From Microbaculum marinisediminis (GTDB lineage: Bacteria; Pseudomonadota; Alphaproteobacteria; Rhizobiales; Tepidamorphaceae): DNA of 64,000 nt. The translations under genes and the position numbers were made by a program. Positions within the stretch are counted from its first letter, which is position 1; the number at the start of each line of letters is the position of its first letter. The notes under the pieces are model-generated. The model ran no database searches and had not been told where the DNA came from. It was given only the letters and a program-made list of their open reading frames with translations. Below, one piece after another: positions 1-6,440 of this stretch. Where the stretch lies: NCBI RefSeq assembly GCF_025397915.1, contig NZ_JALIDZ010000014.1, forward strand, positions 1 to 64,000. The letters are read 5' to 3'.

Positions 1-2
1 AA

Positions 3-62
3 GCAGCCGATGACAAGTCCTTGACCATCAACGGCGACTATCGAGCCGATCGGACGCCATGA
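3..62 (+). CDS. possible C-terminal tail of a gene entering from the left (partial)
   Basis: One plus-strand frame is open from the left edge to a TGA at 60-62 and reads as about 19 residues ending DYRADRTP. It would belong to the cargo of the integrated island. The stretch is too short to assign a family or to prove coding, so it is listed only to account for the edge. Confidence 0.15.
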   Translation, partial: AADDKSLTINGDYRADRTP

Positions 63-131
63 CGGTTGAACTAATGCACTGTGTGCGCTATCTTCTGAAG
101 TGATCAGCCGCCAAGCATGATCAGTTATCTG

Positions 132-164
132 AAGCCGGTTCCCTGTTCCTGCAGGGGCCGGCTT
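132..164. terminator. hairpin, probable terminator of island genes
   Basis: AAGCCGG (132-138) pairs perfectly with CCGGCTT (158-164), with an inner CCCTG/CAGGG stem. It lies just downstream of the minus-strand HTH gene ending at 189 and could also serve a plus-strand gene entering from the left. There is no clear T-run on either side, so rho-independent activity is uncertain. Confidence 0.4.
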
Positions 165-188
165 CGCCGTATCTGGATATGGCATCGA

Positions 189-401
189 TCACGCCCCTCT
201 CCGGGGGTTCCGATGGCGCTCACGACGGGCAAGCCAATCTCTAACGGCATCAATCCGATAGAACTTCCGACCAGCTACCATGACACTTGGCAGCCCGTCT
301 GGCAGGTTCTCATAGCGGGCAATTGTCCGCTCCGACGCCCTCATCTCGCGGGCGAGTTCTGCCCTGCTGAGATAGGAGTCGAGCAATCCAACATCGCTCA
401 T
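189..401 (-). CDS. small helix-turn-helix protein, excisionase/AlpA-like
   Basis: A 70-residue protein. A winged/MerR-type helix-turn-helix covers about residues 12-62: LSRAELAREMRASERTIAR is followed by a beta-wing (VMVAGRKFYRIDAVRDWL). This layout (a 'choose operator, read the key, run the helix' fold) is typical of excisionase or AlpA-like proteins that bind att sites or the int promoter. It has an AAAGGTG ribosome-binding site before the ATG. It lies on the same strand as the integrase and downstream of it, at the end of the island, so a role as recombination directionality factor or island regulator is a reasonable inference. A generic cargo regulator is the alternative. Confidence 0.6.
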   Translation of the reverse strand: MSDVGLLDSYLSRAELAREMRASERTIARYENLPDGLPSVMVAGRKFYRIDAVRDWLARRERHRNPRRGA

Positions 402-489
402 CTTGCACCTTTACTAGGTCACCGCATGGCGGTGGGTTGACGATGCAAGACATGGTAGAAACACGCCCCGGATTTTTCGAAGGGGTGAT

Positions 490-1008
490 TTACACTTTAA
501 TGTTTGGGCTAAATCGCTCCTGAACCATTTCAAGCGCAACACGGGCGCGCCGATCTGGCGATGGAACCATATTTTTCGTTTTGCTCAAAAATTCCTGATG
601 AAGCACATCAGCCGTCTTCCTTGCGCCGCTAGACTTTCTTTTAGACGTTATATTTTTATAGAGATTGCCGACCTGCGCTTCGCTCAGGCCACCGTGCGCT
701 AGCGCAACTTTCTTCCGCGCTTCCTTGGCTTTACAGCCAGCTTCGATCAATAGCTTGACGGCAGCGACTATGAGTGCGTCGCCTTGCGCCTTGTCCATAG
801 TTGACTGATTTCCATCCCGTTTTTCGAAGCCGCCAAGCAGATCGTTTAGTGGCGCTAACAATCTCGTTTCGATGCCAATGTCGAGAAGGTAGCAGCTCAC
901 TCGATAAACCGCCTCAATGTGGCCAGCGCGCTTGTCTTCGGCGAAGGCGTAGACGGCACATTCTAGCCCATCGATCAAATTCTGTAAGGGGCTATCAGTC
1001 TCAACCAT
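490..1008 (-). CDS. hypothetical protein translationally coupled to the integrase
   Basis: A 172-residue soluble protein with no signal peptide or membrane segment. The N-terminal half is helical and acidic. The C-terminal half is basic, with the run ITSKRKSSGARKTADVLHQEF around residues 118-138 and a preceding helix-turn-helix-like stretch (GGLSEAQVGNLYKNI, about 103-117). Its ATG overlaps the integrase stop codon (TAATG at 1006-1010), so the two are almost certainly co-translated. I do not recognise the family. Its position suggests an island-specific DNA-binding or maintenance function, but this is inference from context only. Confidence 0.65.
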   Translation of the reverse strand: MVETDSPLQNLIDGLECAVYAFAEDKRAGHIEAVYRVSCYLLDIGIETRLLAPLNDLLGGFEKRDGNQSTMDKAQGDALIVAAVKLLIEAGCKAKEARKKVALAHGGLSEAQVGNLYKNITSKRKSSGARKTADVLHQEFLSKTKNMVPSPDRRARVALEMVQERFSPNIKV

Positions 1009-2258
1009 TACCCGCGCCCCTTCATTTCTACGACTTCGCCTTCCGACATATGCGGCATCACAAGGGCGCCGACACGCTCTGTCGCGGCGCGCAATGGGTC
1101 ATCGAATAGATGGGCGTATCGGGCGGTCGTGGCGGGCTGTGAGTGCCCCAGCAGAGCGCCAATGACAGGAAGTGATAGCCCCGCGCTGGCGAGGATCGAG
1201 GCGTAAGTGTGCCGCAGGTCGTGGATGCGCGCGTCCTTAATCTCAGCGGCTCGACAGAGTGAGGCCCAGTCGCCCTTTATCTCAACGCGATGCCCCGCCC
1301 CGGTCCGGCCGGGGAAAACGTATTCAGAGACCTCGGCCGGCTCCCGCCGACTCCGCGCCTTTACTTCAGCTTGCGTCCGGATATCGGCCAGAAGTTGCCG
1401 CGCGGGCGCTGAAAGCGGCACCCGGTGTAGTGTCTTCTGCTTTGTTGTGCTGCCGGGCTTCGTCCAGATCCCGTTGGCAAGATCTATATCCGCCCACCGC
1501 ATCGCCTGTACTTCGCCCCTGCGGGCGCCGGTCAACAGCAACATGCGGATGATGTTCGCCGCCTGTTGGTCCTTGTGTTCGGCCAGGGCGGCAGTCAGAG
1601 CGCCAAGCTCTTGCCCGGATAGATATCGGTGCCGCGGCTGCTCCGGGTTTCGTTCAATCCCCTTCGCGGGATTATCGGCGGCCCATTTCCACCTGATTGC
1701 CAGTGCAAACATCTTGGAGACCAGCGAAACAATCCGATTGGCCCTCCCAGGTGCGCCACGCTTCGTTACTTTCCGGTGCAGTGCCTCAACGTCAGAGAAG
1801 CTGACTTCAGCGACCTTCAGATGCTTCAGCGCGGGCTTGATCTCCTTCGCGATCATAGCCCGATAGTCCTTCGCCGTACTCTTCCGGATCTTCGGCAGGT
1901 GCTCCTCCTCGAAACGTTCGCAGAGATCCGCAACCGTCGGCGCTGTGCGATCAGCCTCAAGCTCGGCCATCGGGTCTTCCCCGACATCTATCCGTTTCTT
2001 GAGTTCGCTGGCTTCCGTCCGCGCGGCGGAAACGGACCAGTCCGGCCATGAGCCTATGGTGAGCCGCCGCTCGCGGCCGGAGCGGTTTCGATAGTTCAGG
2101 ATGAAAGCGCGGGCGCCCTTGGCTGTCACTCGGCAGCCGAAGCCCTTCAGGTCGACGTCGTAGTAGACCTTGTTGCCTGTGATCGGCACCGGCAGGTCAA
2201 TTGGCGTCACCGCGTTCGTGTCGCCCTTGCGGGCCTTGTCGACAAGCCGCTGTTTCAT
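1008..2258 (-). CDS. tyrosine-type site-specific integrase of a genomic island
   Basis: A 416-residue phage/P4-type integrase. The N-terminus (about 18-100) is the arm-type DNA-binding domain common in island integrases (YYDVDLKGFGCRV ... RLTIGSWPDWSVSAAR). Next come a SAM-like core-binding domain (about 107-195) and the catalytic domain (about 212-395). The catalytic residues are visible: Arg246 in TGARRGE, His346 and Arg349 in HDLRH, His372 in LLGHS and the nucleophile Tyr381 in ARYAHL. It would carry out recombination between the att site at 2438-2481 and its partner. The gene starts about 180 bp from that site and is read away from it, into the island. It appears intact. The next gene, at 1008, is coupled to it. 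Confidence 0.95.
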   Translation of the reverse strand: MKQRLVDKARKGDTNAVTPIDLPVPITGNKVYYDVDLKGFGCRVTAKGARAFILNYRNRSGRERRLTIGSWPDWSVSAARTEASELKKRIDVGEDPMAELEADRTAPTVADLCERFEEEHLPKIRKSTAKDYRAMIAKEIKPALKHLKVAEVSFSDVEALHRKVTKRGAPGRANRIVSLVSKMFALAIRWKWAADNPAKGIERNPEQPRHRYLSGQELGALTAALAEHKDQQAANIIRMLLLTGARRGEVQAMRWADIDLANGIWTKPGSTTKQKTLHRVPLSAPARQLLADIRTQAEVKARSRREPAEVSEYVFPGRTGAGHRVEIKGDWASLCRAAEIKDARIHDLRHTYASILASAGLSLPVIGALLGHSQPATTARYAHLFDDPLRAATERVGALVMPHMSEGEVVEMKGRG

Positions 2259-2437
2259 AAACCGTGGGCTCCCGTGTCCGCACTATGTCCGTCCAATTGA
2301 CGGTATATAATGCGTATACAGTGTCACGCAATGACCGGCACATGACTAACAGAGTCGACTTTGAATCAATGAGTTATGCTGCATTCTAAGAAAAAGTGTC
2401 CGTCTCACAAAGACTTAGACTCCGGGTCAAAATGAGA

Positions 2438-2481
2438 TTTGTAAACCGTGGGTCGGGGGTTCGAGTCCCTCAGCCGCACCA
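2438..2481 (+). other. attachment site: 3' fragment of a tRNA-Thr(UGU) gene
   Basis: The sequence begins with a complete anticodon loop TTTGTAA (2438-2444, anticodon TGT) and continues through a variable loop, a T-arm with GGGGG-TTCGAGT-CCCTC (2454-2470), and ends in CCA at 2479-2481. The 5' side does not form an anticodon stem and has no D-arm, so this is not a whole tRNA. A crossover in the anticodon loop of a tRNA gene, with duplication of its 3' part, is the known product of island integration. The acceptor-side strand after the T-stem is one base shorter than expected, so the copy may have drifted. The intact tRNA-Thr should lie at the other end of the island, left of this window. Confidence 0.8.
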
Positions 2482-2499
2482 TTTTCCACGCTAAAACAA

Positions 2500-2649
2500 T
2501 TACTTAAAAACAAGTCCCATGACTTTTGGTGACCATAGGGTCACTTCGGGGTTGCCCGCCGAAATGGCGGGGAGGCTGCCGGCAAGTGCGGCGGCCGGAG
2601 CGGCTGCGAGACCCGTGACGGCGGCGCGGCGGGTGATTGTCTTCGACAT
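2500..2649 (-). pseudogene. stranded Tat-like signal-peptide stub (5' remnant of an exported protein gene)
   Basis: A 49-codon minus-strand frame with a good ribosome-binding site (AAGGAAG, 8 bases before ATG). The product starts MSKTITRRAAVTGLAAAPAA and continues into an alanine-rich hydrophobic core and a likely cleavage site (SLPAISA). That is a textbook twin-arginine/Sec signal sequence. After the signal there are only about 20 residues before a TAA. The stop lies 19 bases from the tRNA fragment at 2481, so the gene body was probably lost when the island or a later rearrangement joined here. Whether the short peptide is still made is unknown. The original protein family cannot be named. 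Confidence 0.5.
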
Positions 2650-2819
2650 TTCAAGCTTCCTTCGTGGTTGTAGCCGGGAAGAACTCGCGCCGGGTCGTGT
2701 ATTTAAAGGACGTGCTGTCGGTCATCGCCCCCCTCACGGTGGTTGATGACAAGAGCCTGGCGGGGGTTTCCGCCTCCATCAGGTGCGCCTGTCGTGCGCT
2801 CATGCGAGTCGGATTCCAA

Positions 2820-2942
2820 TCGGAGGGCTACGCGCTGGCACTCTCTTTCGTCTGTTACAATTTCTGCCGCATTCACAAGACGATGCGCGTCACGCCCGCG
2901 ATGTCCGCAGGCCCTTCGGATACCGTGCACGATATGGAATGA
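2820..2942 (+). pseudogene. C-terminal remnant of an IS transposase
   Basis: The last 40 or so residues of this plus-strand frame end YNFCRIHKTMRVTPAMSAG and then SDTVHDME. This matches the C-terminal end of a widespread transposase family found in alphaproteobacterial insertion sequences (typically YNFVR.HKTLR.TPAMAAG..D..W..E). The upstream catalytic domain is absent or unrecognisable, and the terminal tryptophan region has diverged. It is therefore a decayed insertion-sequence scar next to the island boundary. No terminal inverted repeats were seen. Confidence 0.6.
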
Positions 2943-2946
2943 CGGG

Positions 2947-3288
2947 CTAATAGCGCTTCTGAGACTCGTAGTAGGCGGCAATGTCTGCATATTCCGCCTC
3001 ACCAAGCAGTCGCAGTTCCTTCGCCATCTGGCCGTTCTTGCTCGAATCTACCCGTGTTCCCTCGGCATAGTTCTTCATCTCCTGGATCAAATACGCGGCA
3101 GGCTGTCCAGCAAGCAACGGCACCACATGCAGAGACGTCGAGCGAGCATTGCCATCCACACCATGGCAACGCGCGCACATTGAACCCTGTGCCAATTTCT
3201 TGCCGTTGGCGGGGTCGCCATCAGCCAGCGCAGATGTCGACAGGCCAGAGCAAATCGCGAAAGCCAAGGCTAATGAGGAGTTCGTCAT
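2947..3288 (-). CDS. periplasmic monohaem class I cytochrome c
   Basis: A 113-residue protein with a Sec signal peptide (SSLALAFAICSGLSTSALA, cleaved about residue 22) and one haem-binding motif CARCH at about residues 36-40. A distal Met ligand is likely in the region of KNGQMAKEL. The small size and motif spacing fit the cytochrome c553/c4-half group that passes electrons to oxidases or from periplasmic dehydrogenases. The start was chosen at 3288 because GGAGGG lies 6 bases upstream; an upstream in-frame ATG at 3306 lacks this. No redox partner gene is adjacent, so its role is open. It could in principle serve as acceptor for any periplasmic dehydrogenase. Confidence 0.85.
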   Translation of the reverse strand: MTNSSLALAFAICSGLSTSALADGDPANGKKLAQGSMCARCHGVDGNARSTSLHVVPLLAGQPAAYLIQEMKNYAEGTRVDSSKNGQMAKELRLLGEAEYADIAAYYESQKRY

Positions 3289-3403
3289 CGATGACCCTCC
3301 GTTCACTATTCACCTTCTTGCGATTGATTGGCATTGTGCCACGACACTGCGCTGTGAGCCAGAACGTCCCGCCGGCGGGACGTTTCAGGACGCGGCAACC
3401 GTC

Positions 3404-3577
3404 TTAATAGGCCTCGTCCTCCGGGCCCGCCACGAACATGCCGCCAAGCACGCCACTTGCCGCCATCCCTGCGGCGGGGTCTGAGGGGCGCAGCAGCGGC
3501 CTTCGAGTCGCGCCGCCGACAGGTCCGCCAATCAATGCACCGCCAAGGGCACTCCCCAGGCTGGCACCGCCACGCAT
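3404..3577 (-). CDS. possible small glycine-zipper protein
   Basis: A 57-codon frame downstream of the secreted protein at 3679-4233. It encodes MRGGASLGSALGGALIGGPV followed by a basic segment and a second glycine-rich stretch (GVLGGMFVAGPEDEAY). The GxxxG spacing resembles glycine-zipper segments of small outer-membrane or cell-envelope proteins. The frame stays open upstream without an obvious start, so the true beginning may be further left in the reading direction, or this may be the tail of a decayed gene. The call rests on composition only. Confidence 0.3.
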   Translation of the reverse strand: MRGGASLGSALGGALIGGPVGGATRRPLLRPSDPAAGMAASGVLGGMFVAGPEDEAY

Positions 3578-3678
3578 CCCGCCAAGCGCTCGGATCGCCT
3601 GAAACCGGGGCGGACAGTTGCGCGTGTGTCTTCCGCACGCGCAACCCGATGACGGGGACCAACGACCCGTTCTGGGCC

Positions 3679-4233
3679 TCACTGCTGAGGCTTGATCGCA
3701 GTATCGAAAGTGCCGGATACGGCCAGGCAATCGCTGGTGTCCGCCTCCACAAAGGGCCCCTCCTTGCGGCAGATGCGCGTCTCGATTGTTCCCCTGACAT
3801 GCGGGTCGCCATCGAGCGACAGGCTTTCCAGAGTGATACCGGCGTTCCCGCCGCTCTCGTCGCTGATGATCCCGCCACTCTCGTCGCTGATATAGAAAGG
3901 CTCGTCCATTCCGCCCGGCCACCAGCTGACGCTGGCGGTGATGATCGGTGCCGCCTGGTCCCTGCCCATCACGGTCAGGTCGATCGTTACCGTATTGTCC
4001 AGGCGCGCCTCCGCCTCCGGATCGAGCGCCTGAATCGTCACCATTACCGACGGCCCGATCGCTATGAAGGTTGCCATTGCCGACCCTTCGGACGGGAAGG
4101 CGAGCGTTTCTCCCTGATACGCGACGTCACCGATCGTGGCGGTCACGCTGCCGAGCGTCTCGGTGTCGAGCGCCGAAGCGGGATGCGCGGCCAACAACGC
4201 GGCCGGAATCAGAAGATGGGCGAACCGGATCAA
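3679..4233 (-). CDS. secreted protein of unknown function with an internal octapeptide duplication
   Basis: A 184-residue protein with a clear signal peptide (MIRFAHLLIPAALLAAHPASA, cleaved at about 21). The mature part is a beta-rich, acidic, all-soluble domain with two late cysteines (CRKEG ... DTSDC) that could form a disulfide. Residues near 118-131 contain a tandem duplication ISDESGGI-ISDESGG. I do not recognise the family. It is followed on the same strand by the possible glycine-zipper frame and the cytochrome c, but the spacing (about 100 bp or more) does not argue for one tight operon. Confidence 0.75.
   Translation of the reverse strand: MIRFAHLLIPAALLAAHPASALDTETLGSVTATIGDVAYQGETLAFPSEGSAMATFIAIGPSVMVTIQALDPEAEARLDNTVTIDLTVMGRDQAAPIITASVSWWPGGMDEPFYISDESGGIISDESGGNAGITLESLSLDGDPHVRGTIETRICRKEGPFVEADTSDCLAVSGTFDTAIKPQQ
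3847..3891. repeat. 24-bp tandem duplication inside a coding region
   Basis: Two 21-base copies, at 3847-3867 and 3871-3891, differ by a single base and are offset by 24 bp. They encode the repeated ISDESGG units of the secreted protein. The high identity suggests a recent slippage event. Confidence 0.8.
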
Positions 4234-4277
4234 GTCTGTGCTCCTGGGTCTTTGTAAGGGTGTTGGAAAATACTGGA

Positions 4278-5060
4278 TCAGGGGAATTCCCAGCCGTCAT
4301 GGCTGATGCGGAAGATCCGGGGCGTGCTGTCGGGCGCAACCGGATCCACGCGCAAGTTGTATTCGGCGCGTTGCCGCTGCCCGAAATTGGTGCAATCGAC
4401 GATGACGGTGATCATGCCGCGAAGCATGGGCTGGTCCGGATGGCGACGCGGGGCCTCGCAATGCCCCTCGAAGTCCTGCGCCCCATAGACGGGATCGGCT
4501 CCCGCCGCGCCGGACAGGAACCGGTCAACGAGGTCGGCGTGGAAAAACCGTCGCGCGCCGGCCGGTGTATAGAGACCGGTGGTCATTCCCCGATATTCAT
4601 TAGACCGCATTTCATAGAGCGCGCGCACAAGCTCCTCGGCCGCGGCGACCGGATCGTCGCCGGGGATGCTCGCAACGGACTCTGCATCGGCAGGGCCGTA
4701 ATCGGGCTCGAGATACCCCGCATTGACCCAGCCCGCGCGCGCCAGTGTGCGATCACGCATCAGGCACCAGCGCGGCGGCAGCGCATCGAGCTCGGCCTCG
4801 CTCATCCGCAGGAAATGCGCCGGCGGAATGAACGGAACGCAGGTGATCTGTTCCAGCCCACCCTCGTCATGACGGAAGGACTCGATCACCGGATAGCGGC
4901 TGTCCGGCCCCATGCGGGCGTTGAGCACGTCATCTCTCGCTACCCCCACCACACGCCAGTTGTCCGGACCATAGCCATCGATCTCGGCAACGGCCGCACC
5001 CGCCGAGGCCGCCAGCGCCAGCCCCGCGATCATCCCGGCCATACGGTTTTTCAGCGTCAC
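4278..5060 (-). CDS. exported SH3-domain protein
   Basis: A 260-residue protein with a signal peptide (residues 1 to about 25). A bacterial SH3 (SH3b) domain follows at about 34-115 (WRVVGVARDDVLNARMGPDS ... ARAGWVNAGYLEPDYG). The C-terminal half is an unassigned domain with an NTF2-like flavour (AAEELVRALYEMRSNEYRG ... LYTPAGARRFFHADLVDRFL). SH3b domains usually bind cell-wall peptides, so periplasmic action on or near peptidoglycan is likely. The start is placed at GTG 5060 because GAGGAG precedes it and the hydrophobic signal begins right after; longer in-frame extensions are out of character. A separate secreted protein gene lies 44 bp downstream on the same strand. Confidence 0.75.
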   Translation of the reverse strand: MTLKNRMAGMIAGLALAASAGAAVAEIDGYGPDNWRVVGVARDDVLNARMGPDSRYPVIESFRHDEGGLEQITCVPFIPPAHFLRMSEAELDALPPRWCLMRDRTLARAGWVNAGYLEPDYGPADAESVASIPGDDPVAAAEELVRALYEMRSNEYRGMTTGLYTPAGARRFFHADLVDRFLSGAAGADPVYGAQDFEGHCEAPRRHPDQPMLRGMITVIVDCTNFGQRQRAEYNLRVDPVAPDSTPRIFRISHDGWEFP

Positions 5061-5245
5061 AACGCACTCCTCATTCAAGTCCGGCCGGCGCGCGCAAAGC
5101 GCAGACTGGCGGGCGACCGTCCGACCACCGCTCAATGGCTCGGACTCCGTGGCGAACAAACCGGCGATGTTCGGAAAAGCAAATAGTGCAGATGCACTAT
5201 GCGTCGTGGCACGGGACGCGGCGCGATGCAGGCTCGCGCTTCGGC

Positions 5246-6226
5246 TTATCGATGCGGATCCAGCCCCTCTGCATTCGCGGATCCGAAAACATCCATATGC
5301 CGTTGGATCAGTTCCGTCTTGCTGCCGACGTCCAGCTTCTCAAAGATATTGCTGATGTGATTTCGCACCGTCGACGGCGCGACACCGAGCTCCCGGGCGA
5401 TCTCGCGGAAATCAAGTCCGGACACATAGAACCGCGTGACCTGCCTTTCTCGAGGAGTCAGCCCGGCAAACGCGCCAAGAGCGGTCAAACGGACCAGATA
5501 ATGCCCGCCCAGCTTTTGCGCGCGGGCCGCGATCGCGCGGCCCTGCCAGGCCTTGCCGCGCAACAGAACGATCAGCCCGTTCTCCGGCAAACGGGCCGAC
5601 ACGCCCCACTCCCGTCGCACCAGATCGGTGAACGGGTCGGGCGCGATCAGCACCCAACCGCCCTGGTCGACAAGACCAACCGATTTGCTTTCGCCGGCAT
5701 GGCGCAGGAGCGCCGTTTCGCGGTTAATTCTAAGCGCGGAGGACAGATGCGGCATGAGCATGGCCTTCATCATCCGCGCCCTGTCGCAAAAGACGTCCGC
5801 GTTCGTGTCGGAGCACAAACCGACGAAGCTGACATAGCCGTCGAGCGGCTCAGCCGAAATCGTCGCCATCATCTGACGCGCGCCGAATGTCTTCCAATGC
5901 TCGTTGTAGGCGACTGTATCGCGATATCCTTCGATATCGTCGAACCGCCCGGTCTGTCCCAGGTGGCGCAGGGTGATATCGCAAAACGCGTCCTGATCGG
6001 CCACGCCCGACCAATCCTGCAGTACCCGCGCGCTTTGCTCGAATGTGACGAGATCCGTCACCCGGCGCCCTTGCGCCGTACCGCCGCCCCAAACGGCGAA
6101 ATCGAAGTCCAACAGTCCCTGAAGTCGTTTCAACGTGCGAACACGGAACGCATCGGGATGACAGTCCGCCGCATCCGAATAGAGGGTCAATAGAAAGTCT
6201 GAAACAAGCCCGTACTTATCATCCAT
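5246..6226 (-). CDS. LuxR-family transcriptional regulator
   Basis: About 326 residues with a LuxR-type helix-turn-helix at the C-terminus (LTPRERQVTRFYVSGLDFRE, continuing to IARELGVAPSTVRNHISNIFEKL). The N-terminal 240 residues form a PAS/GAF-like sensory part that I cannot assign to a ligand. It is not a classic autoinducer-binding domain. The start used is the ATG at 6226 (MDDKYGLVSDF). The frame is open to 6388 with another ATG near 6307, and neither has a convincing ribosome-binding site, so the true start is uncertain. It may control the neighbouring secreted-protein genes or the sulfatase module, but nothing in the sequence proves a target. Confidence 0.8.
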   Translation of the reverse strand: MDDKYGLVSDFLLTLYSDAADCHPDAFRVRTLKRLQGLLDFDFAVWGGGTAQGRRVTDLVTFEQSARVLQDWSGVADQDAFCDITLRHLGQTGRFDDIEGYRDTVAYNEHWKTFGARQMMATISAEPLDGYVSFVGLCSDTNADVFCDRARMMKAMLMPHLSSALRINRETALLRHAGESKSVGLVDQGGWVLIAPDPFTDLVRREWGVSARLPENGLIVLLRGKAWQGRAIAARAQKLGGHYLVRLTALGAFAGLTPRERQVTRFYVSGLDFREIARELGVAPSTVRNHISNIFEKLDVGSKTELIQRHMDVFGSANAEGLDPHR

Positions 6227-6440
6227 GAAAATATACTTGTCGGCTAATTTTTTCGGCCCGTTTCGCCGCGGCTTATCCAAGAATCGCGCAAAACATTGGA
6301 TTTCCATCGATGAAGATAGGCCATCCGGAATGCTCGGCGAGGATCGATCCGTCGCGGCCGGCCGAGTTAAGGCCCGGGCGAGAAGCACCGCCGTGACGCC
6401 CGAAAGGGCACCGCATGGATGTCGGACAAGCTAATTGGAT

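Noticed and set aside
801-1109. A plus-strand frame across the integrase/hypothetical gene junction
   Set aside because: It is antisense to both, has no ribosome-binding site and shows Arg-rich shadow composition.
2406-2481. A complete tRNA gene ending at CCA 2481
   Set aside because: There is no D-arm and the bases before the anticodon loop do not pair with those after it. Only the 3' part is tRNA-like.
3306-3878. A 190-codon minus-strand frame overlapping the secreted protein
   Set aside because: It overlaps the 3679-4233 gene, which has a signal peptide, in another frame. Its product is Arg/Ser/Ala-rich with no domain.
4071-5186. A 371-codon plus-strand frame
   Set aside because: It is antisense to the SH3-domain protein, which has a signal peptide and a good start site. 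The plus-strand product has no signal or domain and is Arg/Pro-rich.
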